A stretch of DNA of 64,000 bases from Ichthyophis bannanicus (GCA_033557465.1 JAWIIG010000025.1:8982501-9046500), one strand, 5' to 3'; numbered from the stretch's first letter, positions 42,481-52,786 are shown. The notes: a model not told the origin generated them from the sequence alone. Program-made: numbers and translations.

Positions 42481-43470
42481 TTACGTGCAGCAAGTTACGA
42501 AAGGAGGGTGTCCTCATGCATCCATACTTAGACGATTGGTTAATCCGAGCGAAGTCCAGAACAGAGAGCACGGTGGTGACACAGAGAGTGGTAACGTTCT
42601 TAGAGTCTAGGCTGGGTAGTCAATATGGCAAAGAGCAAGTTGAGTCCCTCGCAGCAACTGGAGTATCTGGGAGCCCGCTTCAATACGGAGGCTGGAAGGA
42701 TTTTTCTGTTGCAACAACGGGCGAGCGGGTTGAGGGCACTAGTCTGGCAGTTCCTAGGCAGAGCAAGACCCACAGCATGGCATTATCTACAGTTGCTGGG
42801 ACCATGGCGGCTACTCTAGAGTTGGTCCCGTGGGCAAGAGCACGCATGAGGCCCTTGCAGAGGGCCTTGCTCAGGCGATGGTCTCACCAAAACGATTCCC
42901 TGACGATGGTCCTGCCTTGTACGGCAGAAGCACAGCAATCTCTTCAGTGGTGGTTGCTCCCCGAGAATCTGGAGAAAGGGATGCCGTTGGAGACGCCTGG
43001 TTGGATACCGCTAATGACCGACGCCAATCTGGTAGGCTGGGGAGCTCATTTTCGAGGGAGCTTCGCTCAGGGTCAGTGGACTGCTCAGGAGAAGACCTGG
43101 GTTATCAACAGGTTGGAGTTGAGAGCGGTAACCCTCGCTCTACAGTTTTCAACGGGATCTGTGTGGGCGAGCGATTCAGGTGTTTTCCGACAACGCAACC
43201 ATGGTGGCCTACATCAATCGGCAGGGCGGCACAAACAGGGTACACCTGGAAGCCGAAGAATTGTACAAGTGGGCTGAAGTCCATCTGCCAGCGCTATCGG
43301 CAGTACATGTGGCGGGAGTGGACAATGTGGAAGCCGACCTCTTGAGTCGGGTGAAGGTGGACCCGGGGGATTGGGTCCTTCATCAGGACGTGTTCGAAAT
43401 ACTGGTGAGTTGTTGCGGACCGCCAGTAATGGATCTCATGGCAACGTTCCAGTCAGCAAAAGTCGGTTGA
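42481..43470 (+). pseudogene. DIRS G RT C-terminal part and RNase H
   Basis: RKEGVLMHPYLDDWLIRAK gives the catalytic YLDD at about 42520. The thumb follows in the next frame (SPSQQLEYLGARFNTEAGRI). RNase H comes in two frames: IPLMTDANLVGWGAHFRGS and INRLELRAVTLAL to 43150, then FSDNATMVAYINRQGGTNRV and VDNVEADLLSRVKVDP to 43470. D-E-D-D residues are present. Frameshifts lie near 42640 and 43170. Confidence 0.84.
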
Positions 43471-43634
43471 TTTTACAGCAGAAGAAGAGAGCGGATGTCC
43501 GAAGGTCTGGATGCTCTCATTCAGGTTTGGCCAGAAGACAAACTTCTTTACATGTTTCCGCCTTGGGTTCTGATCGGAAAAGTGGTACAGCGCATTGAGG
43601 GACACCGGGGGCAGGTGATCTTGATAGCGCCAGA

Positions 43635-44723
43635 TTGGCCCAGGCGACCTTGGTACGCGGATTTGATGCGGTTTCTGGTAGCGAAACCATGGCGTCTGCC
43701 TCTTCGGAAAGACCTCCTGACTTAGGGGCCGCTGCACATGCCGTACATGGATCGTTTCTCGCTTACGGCCTGGCTATTGAGAAGTCTCGGCTAGCACAGA
43801 GAGGTTATTCCATTTCGGTTATTGACACATTGTTGAAGGCAAGGAAAAGATCTACTTTATTGACGTACATTCGCGTCTGGCGGGTGTTTGAGCAGTGGTG
43901 TTTGGATAAGCAGTTGCAGCCTTTAAGAGCATCAGTTCCGCAACTGTTGGCGTTTTTGCAAGATGGAGTAGAGAAAGGCTTAGCGGCTGTGTCCTTGCGG
44001 GTGCAGGTAGCTGCGTTATCCTGTTATAGAGGGAAAGTAGCGGGAGTGCCGTTAGGGTCACATCCAGATGTCAAGAGGTTTTTGAGAGCGGTGGCCCTTA
44101 TCCGACCTCCCTGTAGGCAGATAGTACCGAGGTGGAGCCTTCCTTTTGTGTTGGAAGCGTTAGGTCGAGAACCGTTTGAGCCTTTGTCAAGGGCGTCTTT
44201 GAAGGATCTTACTCTCAAGGTGGTGTTTCTGGTGGCGATTTGCTCGGCTAGGAGGATTTCAGAGTTGCAGGCTTTGTCCTGTAAGAAGCCTTTTTTGTCT
44301 TTCTATGATACGAAGGTGGTGTTGAGAACAGTGCCATCGTTTTTGCCTAAAGTGGTGTTGCCGCTTCACTTGAATCAAGAGGTTTCCTTACCGGTGTTCG
44401 GGGACTCTGCGAAGGGTGCCGCCACTGGTAAGTTTCATGTCTTGGATGTGCGCAGGTCCTTGAAGTATCTCAAGAGGACGGAAGGTTCTTATGTTCTGAA
44501 GGGAAAGCCGGTACCAGAAGGTTTAAGAGCTCATTCGACTAGAGCTCAAGTGGCCTCTTGGGCAGAGTGTCGTCTAGTGCTGGCGGTGGAGATCTGTAAA
44601 GCGGCTACTTGGTCATCCTTGAATCCTTTTGTCAAGCATTACTGTCTTGATGTTCAGCAACAAAGGGATGCGTGTTTTGGATCAGCCGTCCTTCAGGCTG
44701 GTCTAGCAGGTCCCTCCCGATGA
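43635..44723 (+). CDS. DIRS G tyrosine recombinase, complete domain
   Basis: One uninterrupted frame of 362 codons spans the N-terminal SAM-like domain (RSTLLTYIRVWRVFEQWCLD, LLAFLQDGVEKGLAAVSLRV) and catalytic domain: SARRISELQALSCKKP, AHSTRAQVASWAECR (H-x-x-R as HSTR), CKAATWSSLNPFVKHYCLDV with the Tyr. All expected residues are present. The true N-terminus belongs to the upstream pol frame (43495-43725), so the first codons here may not be native. It is the best preserved recombinase in the window. Confidence 0.88.
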   Translation: MAQATLVRGFDAVSGSETMASASSERPPDLGAAAHAVHGSFLAYGLAIEKSRLAQRGYSISVIDTLLKARKRSTLLTYIRVWRVFEQWCLDKQLQPLRASVPQLLAFLQDGVEKGLAAVSLRVQVAALSCYRGKVAGVPLGSHPDVKRFLRAVALIRPPCRQIVPRWSLPFVLEALGREPFEPLSRASLKDLTLKVVFLVAICSARRISELQALSCKKPFLSFYDTKVVLRTVPSFLPKVVLPLHLNQEVSLPVFGDSAKGAATGKFHVLDVRRSLKYLKRTEGSYVLKGKPVPEGLRAHSTRAQVASWAECRLVLAVEICKAATWSSLNPFVKHYCLDVQQQRDACFGSAVLQAGLAGPSR

Positions 44724-44751
44724 TTTACTGCTCTGTTACATACCCAGAGGT

Positions 44752-44830
44752 CAGGACTTGGGGGACGCTAAGGAAAGGTAAATTAGACTTACATGCTAAT
44801 TGTTGTTCCTTAAGGAACTCAAGTCTAGTC
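44752..44830. repeat. Internal complementary region of DIRS G
   Basis: CCCAGAGGTCAGGACTTGGG, GGACGCTAAGGAAA mirrors the left end at 30534-30575. GGTAAATTAGACTTACATGC, TAATTGTTGTTCCTTAAGG mirrors the right end at 47565-47608. They join at GGAAA/GGTAAATT. Confidence 0.87.
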
Positions 44831-44870
44831 CCGTATCCCGCCCAGGGATTTCTTGCAGGAAGCTAGTGCC

Positions 44871-44884
44871 TGAAGCAGGTGAAC
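44871..44884. repeat. 14-bp target duplication of Penelope-like element 2, left copy
   Basis: TGAAGCAGGTGAAC is repeated exactly at 47219-47232, bracketing the Penelope-like insert in the 3' region of DIRS G. Confidence 0.9.
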
Positions 44885-45350
44885 CCAAAAATAATAACCA
44901 AAGTTCAGATCTGCATAATAAATCCAACAAAAAATCAGATCAAAAAATTAGGACTAACAAAATGACAATAACAACACAAAACATATATATTTAAATGTAG
45001 GAATGTCCGTCAAATCGGGGGACAAACAACCCCGTCATAAAAACGAACGTCTCCCTTTAATCTTTTTTATTTAATACGAATTCTAACAGTCTAAATGAAA
45101 ACAAAGCAGACCCATAGAGCCACTTAGCCAAGCTTAAAAATGCATAATTGGCCAAAAAGGTCAAAAGGAAACTTAGCTGGCAATGGGGTCCTGCAGTAAG
45201 AGAGTCCTCCAAACACTTCAGCGGGGCAACCTTCCAAACACTTCAGTGGGTTAACCTCCCAAAGATAATACAGAGAGCCGTCAAGAAGGCATGTCTTCAA
45301 AAATCCTTTATCTTCAAAATTCCATCAGTGCCTTTCAAAATTCCATAACC

Positions 45351-45392
45351 CAGCGCTGCGTTTCGGGTCAATTGACCCTGCATCAGATGGCA
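45351..45392 (-). ncRNA. Hammerhead-ribozyme-like motif in Penelope copy 2 (3' arm)
   Basis: On the minus strand: CTGATGCAGGGTCAATTGAC then CCGAAACGCAGCGCTG. This gives a CUGAUG core, a GGGTCAATTGACCC hairpin and CGAAAC, the order of a hammerhead ribozyme. Hammerhead motifs are established in Penelope-like terminal repeats. The core departs from CUGAUGA at its last base, so activity is uncertain. Confidence 0.5.
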
Positions 45393-45559
45393 TAAGCAGT
45401 AATCATCTCCAAATTTTAGGACATTTCTCAAAAAGCCGTTGTATCCTCAAAGAACGTCCTTCCCAAGAAAATGGCGTCTGACGTCAGTGTTCGTGATCAG
45501 CTGTTATATCCTGAACCAATATAAAAGAAAGCATCCAATCAGGTGGGTAAAATACTCCA

Positions 45560-46576
45560 CCAATCGAGCTCCAAATTAAGTCCATTGGGGGTTACTGATT
45601 TGAGAAAAAAGATCCACCGCTGTTCCAAAACTTGTAAATACTGTTCCTGATCCCCCCTCCGAGGTTTAGCAGGAGCATGATCCAAAATACACCAAGAAAA
45701 ATCAGTAAATACATGGTTCAACTGAAGGCAGTGAGCTACTAGAGGAGCTGTGTCTTTGTATGTATTCGCGATTTATGCTCCGATAAACGCCTCTTTACAG
45801 GGCGCGTCGTGCGACCGACATAATGCAATCCACAAGGGCATGTGAGAACATAGACTACAAAGGAAGAGGAACAATCAGTATGCCATTTTAGATGGAAAAT
45901 CCGCCCCGTAGCATTATGTGTCCATGTAGTACCAATCTGAGATCGTAGACAATGTTGACAGCGAGAGGACGCACAAGAAAAATGTCCCACGTCCAATTGT
46001 GATTGCTCAGAGTATTTATAATCCACCATAGAATGTACCACAAAATCCCGAATATTTGCACCTCGTTGATAAGCAATCATAAAATCTTGCTGAAAAACAG
46101 GGTCAAGTTGTAAAATATGCCAATATTTGCGCAAAAGAGCTACTGTTTGAGGTGACCCTATCATATACAGCAGAACCCCAATAATTTTCTTATTAGTCTC
46201 ACCAACGTGAGTACCAGATGCTTGAGTCCCCCCCATTAGAGAAAACCTCCTCCCGAGCAGCAGAATGTAGTAACCAATCGCGATGTGCATATTTTGCTGT
46301 TTTATAGGCTTTATTGATTACTTGTTCTGGATAACCTCGAAATAATAAACGATGACACAAATCTTTTGCATGTAGCGTAAATTCTTCTCTAGTAGTACAA
46401 TTTCGTTTTATACGGAAGAATTGGCCAAGGAGAAGGGCTCTTCGAAGAGGGCCCGGATGGAAACTTTGATACTGTAGCAAAGTGTTGCGTTGCACCGCTT
46501 TTCGGTATAGCGTAGAACAAATAGTGTGACCAGTTTTATATAAACGAACATCCAGAAAATCTCTCGCTGTCAACAT
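45560..46576 (-). pseudogene. Penelope-like RT end and GIY-YIG endonuclease (copy 2)
   Basis: 46576-46199 reads LTARDFLDVRLYKTGHTICS, QRNTLLQYQSFHPGPLRRAL, LCHRLLFRGYPEQVINKAY. 46290-45739 reads LLRKYWHILQLDPVFQQDFM, CQHCLRSQIGTTWTHNATGR, VVYVLTCPCGLHYVGRTTRP, VKRRLSEHKSRI: the GIY-YIG module with YVL and YVGRT. 45721-45539 holds the C-terminal ILDHAPAKPRRGDQEQYLQV, PNGLNLELDW. The catalytic RT half is missing. Confidence 0.86.
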
Positions 46577-46756
46577 TGTCTACGATCTCAGATTGGTACT
46601 ACATGGACACATAATGCTTTCTTTTATATTGGTTCAGGATATAACAGCTGATCACGAACACTGACGTCAGACGCCATTTTCTTGGGAAGGACGTTCTTTG
46701 AGGATACAACGGCTTTTTGAGAAATGTCCTAAAATTTGGAGATGATTACTGCTTAT

Positions 46757-46798
46757 GCCATCTGATGCAGGGTCAATTGACCCAAAACGCAGCGCTGG
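46757..46798 (+). ncRNA. Hammerhead-like motif, mirrored copy in the inverted arm
   Basis: The plus strand carries CTGATGCAGGGTCAATTGAC then CCAAAACGCAGCGCTG. It is the inverted counterpart of 45351-45392 with CGAAAC changed to CAAAAC, which would disable the catalytic core. Confidence 0.45.
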
Positions 46799-47218
46799 GT
46801 TATGGAATTTTGAAAGGCACTGATGGAATTTTGAAGATAAAGGATTTTTGAAGACATGCCTTCTTGACGGCTCTCTGTATTATCTTTGGGAGGTTACCCC
46901 ACTGAAGTGTTTGGAAGGTTGCCCCGCTTAAGTGTTTGGAGGACTCTCTTACTGCAGGACCCCATTGCCAGCTAAGTTTCCTTTTGACCTTTTTGGCCAA
47001 TTATGCATTTTTAAGCTTGGCTAAGTGGCTCTATGGGTCTGCTTTGTTTTCATTTAGACTGTTAAAATTCGTATTAAATAAAAAAGATTAAAGGGAGACG
47101 TTTGTTTTTATGACGGGGTTGTTTGTCCCCCGATTTGACGGACATTCCTACATTTAAATATATATGTTTTGTGTTATTGTCATTTTGTTAGTCCTAATTT
47201 TTTGATCTGATTTTTTGT

Positions 47219-47608
47219 TGAAGCAGGTGAACAGCACAGGTAAGGAGTATTAGCTTCTATGCATCGGGGTTAGAGTTTGGTAGCTATCCTCTGTTTAAGG
47301 GGAGGGCAGGCCTGAGTAGTTCTAACATGAGTTACAGTGAATTATTAAAAAAAAAAAAAAAAAAAACTAAAAGGGAAAGTTCAGTTGGTTATAGTTGTGG
47401 TTATGGTTGCTACTTAATTGTTGCTCTGGTGAGTGCTTTATCAATAGATAACTGGAGCGGAGAGGCGGATCCTCACAGTATAGTCCAGTGTCGTCATAAA
47501 AGAATGAGATTTCTCAGTCTCCAAGCTGCTGTAGGAGGAGCAAAACCCAGAGGTCAGGACTAGACTGGAGTTCCTTAAGGAACAACAATTAGCAGGTAAG
47601 TCTAATTT
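47219..47608 (+). repeat. DIRS G right terminal repeat
   Basis: After the target duplication come a spacer with an A run (47347-47365) and the inverted repeat GATAACTGGAGCGGAGAGGC, CCAGTGTCGTCATAAAAG, CAAGCTGCTGTAGGAGGAGC, CAGAGGTCAGGACTAGAC, then the right terminus AGCAGGTAAGTCTAATTTAC. Confidence 0.85.
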
Positions 47609-48574
47609 ACCTTTTCTGTTGCTCTTTCACCTTTTTCATATAGGAACCTATAGCAATCAAATCCCCTCTCACTACCACCTTCAAGCATTCCCACAGTGTT
47701 CCGATTTTGCATTCGGGCTTATCATTCATTTCTAGATATTCTTTTATTTTCCCCTTCACTTGATGAATAACCTCAGGCTTCTCCAGCAATGATTCATTTA
47801 GTATCCACCCCGCCCCCCCCCCCCCCCCCCCCCCCATTGCACTCGTTTTCCAATACTAACCTCTATCCATACTGGGGCATGATCCGACCAGATCTTTTCA
47901 CCAATCTCACATCTCCCTACCTTCTCAACCAGGGACTTAGAAACCCAGATCATATCCAATCTGGAGAATGACCCATGAACCGAAGAATAAAACGTGTAAG
48001 CTTTTTTCCTCCCTTTTAACTCCTGCCAGGTATCCACCAATCCCAACTGTACGCCCATTGCTTTCAGGGCTCCTCTACTTTTGGCATTCCCTATAACTAC
48101 CCCCTTAGAAGTATCCAATATAGGGTTAATTGTTAGGTTGAAATCCTCCCCCCCCCCAATAATTACTTGTCCCTCTGCAAACTGTGCCACCGTTTTAGTC
48201 AGCTGTTCATAGAAGATCCCCTGAGCCACATTTGGACCATAGATATTAACCAAAGTAAAATTCTGATTTCTTATTTGTATCTTAACCAAAATATATCTTC
48301 CTCCCTTATCTTGGCGTATATCACTCACCGAGTAGGGTATTTGCGTTCTCAGTAATATTCCCCCCCCCCCTTCTTTAATTCAACTCGGTTAGATGCAAAC
48401 CATTGCCCTTGATATTTTTTGTTTGCGATCCGCCATTCATCCCCCTTTTTTAAGTGTCTCCTGTAGGAACACAATATCCCCTTGCAATCTACTTATTTCT
48501 TTAAACAATCACTGTCTCTTTATAGGGGAGTTCAAGCCCTGCACATTCATTGTTAGTATTCCGAGTTTATCCAT
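47609..48574 (-). pseudogene. L1 ORF2, AP-like endonuclease region
   Basis: The start at 48574 (MDKLGILTMNVQGLNSPIKR) is followed by a stop, then DIVFLQETHLKKGDEWRIAN, and 48328-47798: GGRYILVKIQIRNQNFTLVN, IYGPN, GGEDFNLTINPILDTS (GGDFN usual), FSRLDMIWVSKSLV, SDHAPVWIEV. These are the endonuclease motifs; Asn-Glu-His-type catalytic residues ETH, NIYGPN, DFN and SDH are visible. C runs at 48361-48370 and 47813-47836 create reading-frame slips. DIRS G cuts the ORF from its RT. Confidence 0.87.
47813..47836. repeat. Poly(C) tract
   Basis: An almost pure run of C within the L1 endonuclease-RT linker. Similar C runs occur at 22189-22203, 28867-28882, 48361-48370 and 55259-55290; most lie in L1 sequence, so slippage within this L1 family is likely. 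Confidence 0.85.
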
Positions 48575-48869
48575 TAGACCAGCTTAATTCTATTACCATA
48601 TCCCGTTTATTAATGGATAGAAAATCACTCCGAACCCTTCCCCCTCCCATATCCCCTCCCCTCCCTTCCCCCTCCCAGATCTTCATCACCTCTGTATCTC
48701 GAGGCATGATTCACCAGACTCCACGGCAGACTTTCCCTTTACTTATATGTTGCACTCTTTAAAAATACATAGTACAATTTCTATATGTTAACATCCCACT
48801 CCTCTTTAACCATAGTTCTACCCTTATTTACTTAAAATATTCAGAGATCCCCCGTTCACCCTTCAACCC

Positions 48870-49877
48870 TCAGTCTTCCATGGATTTCTGTTTTTGTCTG
48901 CACAGCCGCCAATCTCCTAGCTGCACCCTCTGCCGTCCACTTTCTCCAGTAGGTCTCCTCTGTGCCTTCAAAAGAGTTGGATTCTGGATCTCTGGTAGCT
49001 CAGTCCATCCCACACTTTTCATCGCTTTCACCGCTTCCACTGTTTTAACATATGAGGTTACCCCTTCAATACGGAATTGTAATCCAGATGGGAATAGCCA
49101 TTTGTATCTGATATCACTGTCCCTCAGCTTCTTTGTGATCGTTGCAAATTCTCTTCTCTTACGCATCGTGATCGCCGACAGATCTGCATAGATCTCTATT
49201 TTTTTATTCTCCCAGTTGAAACTCCTCAATTTCCTTGCCGCCTCTACCACTGCACTCTTTGTGGTATATTCATGGAAACAGGCTATAATATCTCTATTAT
49301 ATCCCTCCTTTTTGGAGCCCAGCGCCCTGTGGGCCCTATCTATTTTCCATCATAGGCCATCCTCCTTCAAACCTGCTTCTTTCATTTGCTTACAGATTTT
49401 TGTTTTTCCACTACTAATGCACAGTCAACAGCCTCTTTACTTTCAAGCACCCCTCTTATGCGTATATTTGCCCTTCGGGACCGATTCTCCAAATCTTCCA
49501 TCTTGGACCATATATCTTCATGCTCCAACTCCAAAGCTTCCATATGCGCCTGCATTTTCTGAACATGATTCTCTTGCGCCTCCATTTTATTTTCCAGATC
49601 TTCTACCCGCTGCCCCACTTCTCTCATCTCGCCTCTCAAAACTTCCATCCAGCTTTGTACATCTGTTTTAAAGAGGGACAGATCTTGTCTGAGGGTGGAA
49701 AAACCAGTCCTTTATCTCGCCTCGCAGCACCTCCAGTTCTCCTCCCCTGTTTTTTTCCTCTGCTGTGCCTTCCTCTTCATTTCCCACACTCATCGTGGCC
49801 ATTTTGGTCTTCCCCGCGGCTCCCGCCGACACGTTTTTATAGACGAACGCCTTCAATTCCGCACCTCCTTTCTTCAT
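48870..49877 (-). pseudogene. L1 ORF1 protein
   Basis: N-terminal 49877-49670 (VSAGAAGKTKMATMSVGNEE, GGELEVLRGEIKDWFF), a coiled coil at 49648-49382 (MREVGQRVEDLENKMEAQEN, QKMQAHMEALELEHEDIW, MEDLENRSRRANIRIRGV, the entry into the RRM), and the C-terminal domain 49250-48870 (VEAARKLRSFNWENKKIEIY, ADLSAITMRKRREFATITKK, FPSGLQFRIEG). This is the trimeric RNA chaperone layout of L1 ORF1. Frameshifts near 49375 and 49655 separate the pieces. Confidence 0.85.
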
Positions 49878-50026
49878 GGCCAGGCAAACCTGTATTCCGC
49901 TCTTTATTTCCTCTTTTCTTCAGCTTCCCAGCTCTCCGGAGTGTGTGTATTAGTGCCGATTTCCCTCTCGCATTCACGGAGCTCCGCTCTTATGCTGCCG
50001 TGCTGGCTGGTGATGTCATTTCCTCA

Positions 50027-50044
50027 AAATCAGGGTATAGTTTT
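50027..50044. repeat. L1 target-site duplication, right copy
   Basis: AAATCAGGGTATAGTTTT pairs with 22012-22029. It marks the 5' end of the minus-strand L1. Confidence 0.88.
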
Positions 50045-50389
50045 AATAGACAAACTTTCAATAAGTGTTTGATTTCCCACCCAGCCCAGGCACAATCTTT
50101 GATTTATAGGCTCTTGAGCCAGTTAAGGTGATAGGAGGGAAATATTTCACTTTCAGGTTTAACTGGTTATCTTAATCAGCAAGTTCCTAGGCCTTAGGGA
50201 TAGATTAATTCTAGGTCTTTGCAGTTGGTCTTGAGATGAATGCTAAACAAAGTCCCTTAAACTTACTAGGTATACAGTATTTGTATTGGTTCAAGTACAT
50301 ATTCCCCTAGGAACTTTAACAGAATAACTTTAAATGGCTAAACAAATCATTACAAGTAAGATGCAGACATCAGTCCAGCAGTGAGATAG
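50045..50389 (+). other. Intronic DNA, no recognisable feature
   Basis: AT-rich sequence continuing from 22011 before the L1 inserted. No repeat or reading frame was recognised. Confidence 0.5.
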
Positions 50390-50689
50390 GTGTTATGTAG
50401 TCTTCTGCACTGAATGTCATATGTATGATTTATCTCCCAGTTGGTGAGAGGTCTTGTGTGTGCACTAGGTGCAAAGAGCTCCTTGCTCTCAGAGAACAAG
50501 TCAGATCTCTAGAGTAGCAGATTTGGAGGAGAAGATGCAGAAAGGAATATAGAGGAGGCCTTCGGGAACTTAGTATTGAAGTCCCACCTCAAGTCTGGCA
50601 GTCTCTCTGCTGCCATGGAGGAGAGAGATCACTTTGGTATATCAGGAAGTGAGAGGGGTTAATGAAAATGCTGCAGAATAATTGTCACA

Positions 50690-50880
50690 GTAGATTTATT
50701 CAGTCTGACACGGCCATGTTTAGGCATAATATGCCTGCTTCAAGGGCAATTATTGTAATCCAAGGGAAATATGTATAAAACCAGGAAGCCAGGCATCTGT
50801 TGTTTACAGACTGTATGGCAAAGGATATTGCTGATACCACAATCTGGTTTTGTACATATTTCCCTTGGAATACTGGACGG
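50690..50880 (-). mobile_element. Penelope-like terminal-repeat relic with hammerhead-like motif and hairpin
   Basis: Minus strand 50747-50703 reads GCCCTTGAAGCAGGCATATT, ATGCCTAAACATGGCCGTGT, close to the hammerhead pattern of Penelope-like repeats (CTGAAGCAGG, hairpin, GAAACACGGCC). Next to it, 50759-50785 (TCCAAGGGAAATATGTATAA) and 50843-50870 (TTGTACATATTTCCCTTGGA) are inverted arms. No coding sequence remains. Boundaries are approximate. Confidence 0.45.
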
Positions 50881-51489
50881 CAAAGACACAGAAATAGGAA
50901 TAGGAAGCGGTAGTGCTAGCCACTCTGACAATTCAATAGAGTCCAGGATCTCATCCTGAGAAGAAGGGCAAGATGTCACCATAGGGCCACCAAGGACAGG
51001 GGAAACCCCAAACACCTGAGAATCATCCAATCAGCTGGGTGGAGTCAAGGTACCTATAGTAGGAGAGGGAACAGAGGAGAATCCAGCACACAAGAAGTAT
51101 CTGAGTTTGCCAAGGATATCATACGTTTAATATGCTGGTCTATAGGACCCAGTATCTTGATCACTTTTGAATTTTTTGGCCACCAACTCTTCTTCCATTT
51201 TGTGCCCATGCAACAAAGAACCACCTCTTCTGCACCAGTAGCGCAAAAGGGGCACTCAAGGGGACTGTACAGCCCCTTAGAATGCACCCCTTTGAAGTGT
51301 GCCTGAGGGACACGCCCACTTCTGCGTCTCACAGAAGGACCTTACTGTAAATAGGCCCCCTGGCCTGACGTCACCAGAGGTGCCTCAGCCGATGTCAGTG
51401 CCTCTTCTGCAGTCCAGTAAGGAGTGGTATAGCCCTACGGTTGGTAATTCAATCAGTTAGGTATGTAAATAGCTGGATGGCTGGTGGAC

Positions 51490-51600
51490 ATGAGGACAAT
51501 TTATTTATTTATTTACATTTTCTTATATACCGCGCTATTTTCCATCAGTGCGGTTTACATGGAACATTTTACATACACATTTCAAATGACTTGATTTGTG
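51490..51600 (-). repeat. Interspersed repeat tail, (TTTA)n end, minus orientation
   Basis: TTTATTTATTTATTTACATT, then ATATACCGCGCTATTTTCC, then GTGCGGTTTACATGG. The reverse complement parallels 51970-52062 (GTAAACCGCTCTGATCT, AATAGAGCGGTATAG). Both are 3' tails of one short retroelement family of unassigned class inserted in opposite directions within the CR1. Confidence 0.65.
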
Positions 51601-51889
51601 ATTACAAATAACAGGAATAGGAACTTGGAAAGAAACAGGGGTAACTATTTACATCTGTACAATGCGAATTGATTGGACATTTGCGTAGATTTGCCTAGCT
51701 GGATGGTGAGTGATCAGTGGTGCTTGTAACTTGCCTGCCTGGAGCAAAGATGGAATACCTCACGCCACCTAGATAAGGTTTCAGACAGTGTTGGGGAGGA
51801 GCCTGCTATCTTGGTACATTTTTGTGCCAATGACATAGGAAAACGTGGAAGGATGGTTTTGGAAGCCTGAAAACAGGTACCAGTGTAAA

Positions 51890-52062
51890 TACAATGTAAA
51901 TAGTTTCCCCCAGTTACTTCCAAGTTGATCTCCCTGTTTATTGTAAATACAACTCAAATTGCCTGTGTTGTATAGTTGATGTTAAATGTAAACCGCTCTG
52001 ATCTAAAATAGAGCGGTATAGAAGAACTGTTAAATAAAAAATAAATAAATAAATTTAGGATT
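51890..52062 (+). repeat. Interspersed repeat tail, (TAAA)n end, plus orientation
   Basis: TGTAAACCGCTCTGATCT, then AGAGCGGTATAGAAG, then TAAATAAAAAATAAATAAAT. It interrupts CR1 between GGAAGCCTGAAAAC-like and AAATTTAGGATTTAAGG segments. It is the same family as 51490-51600. Confidence 0.65.
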
Positions 52063-52139
52063 TAAGGTAGAAAGTTGAAATTCAAAACTTACAGGGTAGT
52101 GTTCTCAGAAATGATTCCTGTTGCATGTGCAGGACTCAA

Positions 52140-52250
52140 GAGACTACTGCTGATCATTTGTATGGCTCTACAAGGCATATGCAGCACTACAGAGACATGT
52201 AGGAGACAGTCACTGCTCATTAGAACTTACAATCTAGACAGGCAGAGCTC
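52140..52250 (+). repeat. Dispersed repeat also present at 1925-2045
   Basis: CATTTGTATGGCTCTACAAG, GCATATGCAGCACTACAGAG, GACAGTCACTGCTCATTAGA, ACTTACAATCTAGACAGG. The copy at 1925-2045 shares ATTTGCATAGCACTACAAGG, AGTCCCTGCCC. I cannot name the family. Confidence 0.6.
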
Positions 52251-52786
52251 TGGATTCTTAACGTCTGGATGAGATGATGGTGCAAGAAAGAAGGGTATTA
52301 GATTTGTCAGAAACTGGGCAACATTCTGGGGAAGAGAGGGCTTTTCCGAAAGGATGGGCTCCATCTTAACAAGGGTGGAAACAGACTGTTGGTGTTAACT
52401 TTTAAAAAGGGGAAAAGCAACAGTCTCCTAAGAGCATGCATGGTTTTGAATGATGTATCTTTGAAGGATACTAGCAAAACAGGGAAGTTAGGGCATCCTG
52501 ATGAAGAGGTTCCAATAAAGATAAAAATATTCCAGATTCCTTATGTAAAGAGAAGACAGAATAGAAAGATTCCAAATTACCCGTATCAACTGATAACCAG
52601 ATTGTTTTTTGTTCATATTAACAAACTTTGAAATGTCTGTATACAAATGCTATAAGTCTAAAAAGTTAAGATAGGAAAGTTAGAATTTATAACGAATAAA
52701 GTTGGACATAATTTGACATGGTGAAAGGAGGATAACCAGTGAGACACTGATACCTGGGTACAGATTATATCGGAGCAAATAGGGTA

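Larger units (their letters stand above)
44885..47218 (-). mobile_element. Penelope-like element 2, snap-back copy with about 610-bp inverted arms
   Basis: The central minus-strand coding part (46576-45560) is flanked by arms 44925-45535 and 46613-47218 that are nearly perfect reverse complements (AATCAGATCAAAAAATTAGG against CCTAATTTTTTGATCTGATT; GCCAAAAAGGTCAAAAGG against CCTTTTGACCTTTTTGGC). The right arm also carries an inverted piece of the ORF (46565-46612 mirrors 45912-45958). The junction is at a shared ATGCT. PLE copies with inverted terminal structures are known. Confidence 0.88.
30534..47608 (+). mobile_element. DIRS retrotransposon G (distinct lineage), split by DIRS F and two Penelope-like elements
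   Basis: Segments are 30534-31256, 38051-40203, 42481-44884 and 47219-47608, about 5.7 kb in all. Left end TTTCCTTACCGTCCCTCAAG, then GTCTAGTCCCGACC, and right end AGGTAAGTCTAATTTACCT. The left repeat (30545-30690) is the mirror of 47470-47575 (GCTCCTCCTACAGCAGCTTG against CAAGCTGCTGTAGGAGGAGC). An ICR at 44752-44830 joins both end complements. Proteins are clearly divergent from family 1. It lies in the L1 ORF2. Confidence 0.87.
22030..50026 (-). mobile_element. L1 LINE, about 5.4 kb, split by DIRS E and DIRS G
   Basis: Read on the minus strand the order is ORF1 (49877-48870), ORF2 endonuclease (48574-47609), RT (30533-28453), C-terminal Cys domain (22982-22261), then an A-rich tail at 22030. 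The intervening blocks are whole DIRS elements. The target duplication and the collinear order show a near full-length L1. ORFs carry frameshifts and stops. Confidence 0.88.

Noticed and set aside
47347..47365. Poly(A) run as a retroposon tail
   Set aside because: No duplication or retroposed sequence adjoins it; it lies in the 3' spacer of DIRS G and mirrors a similar run at 31227-31244 only by composition.
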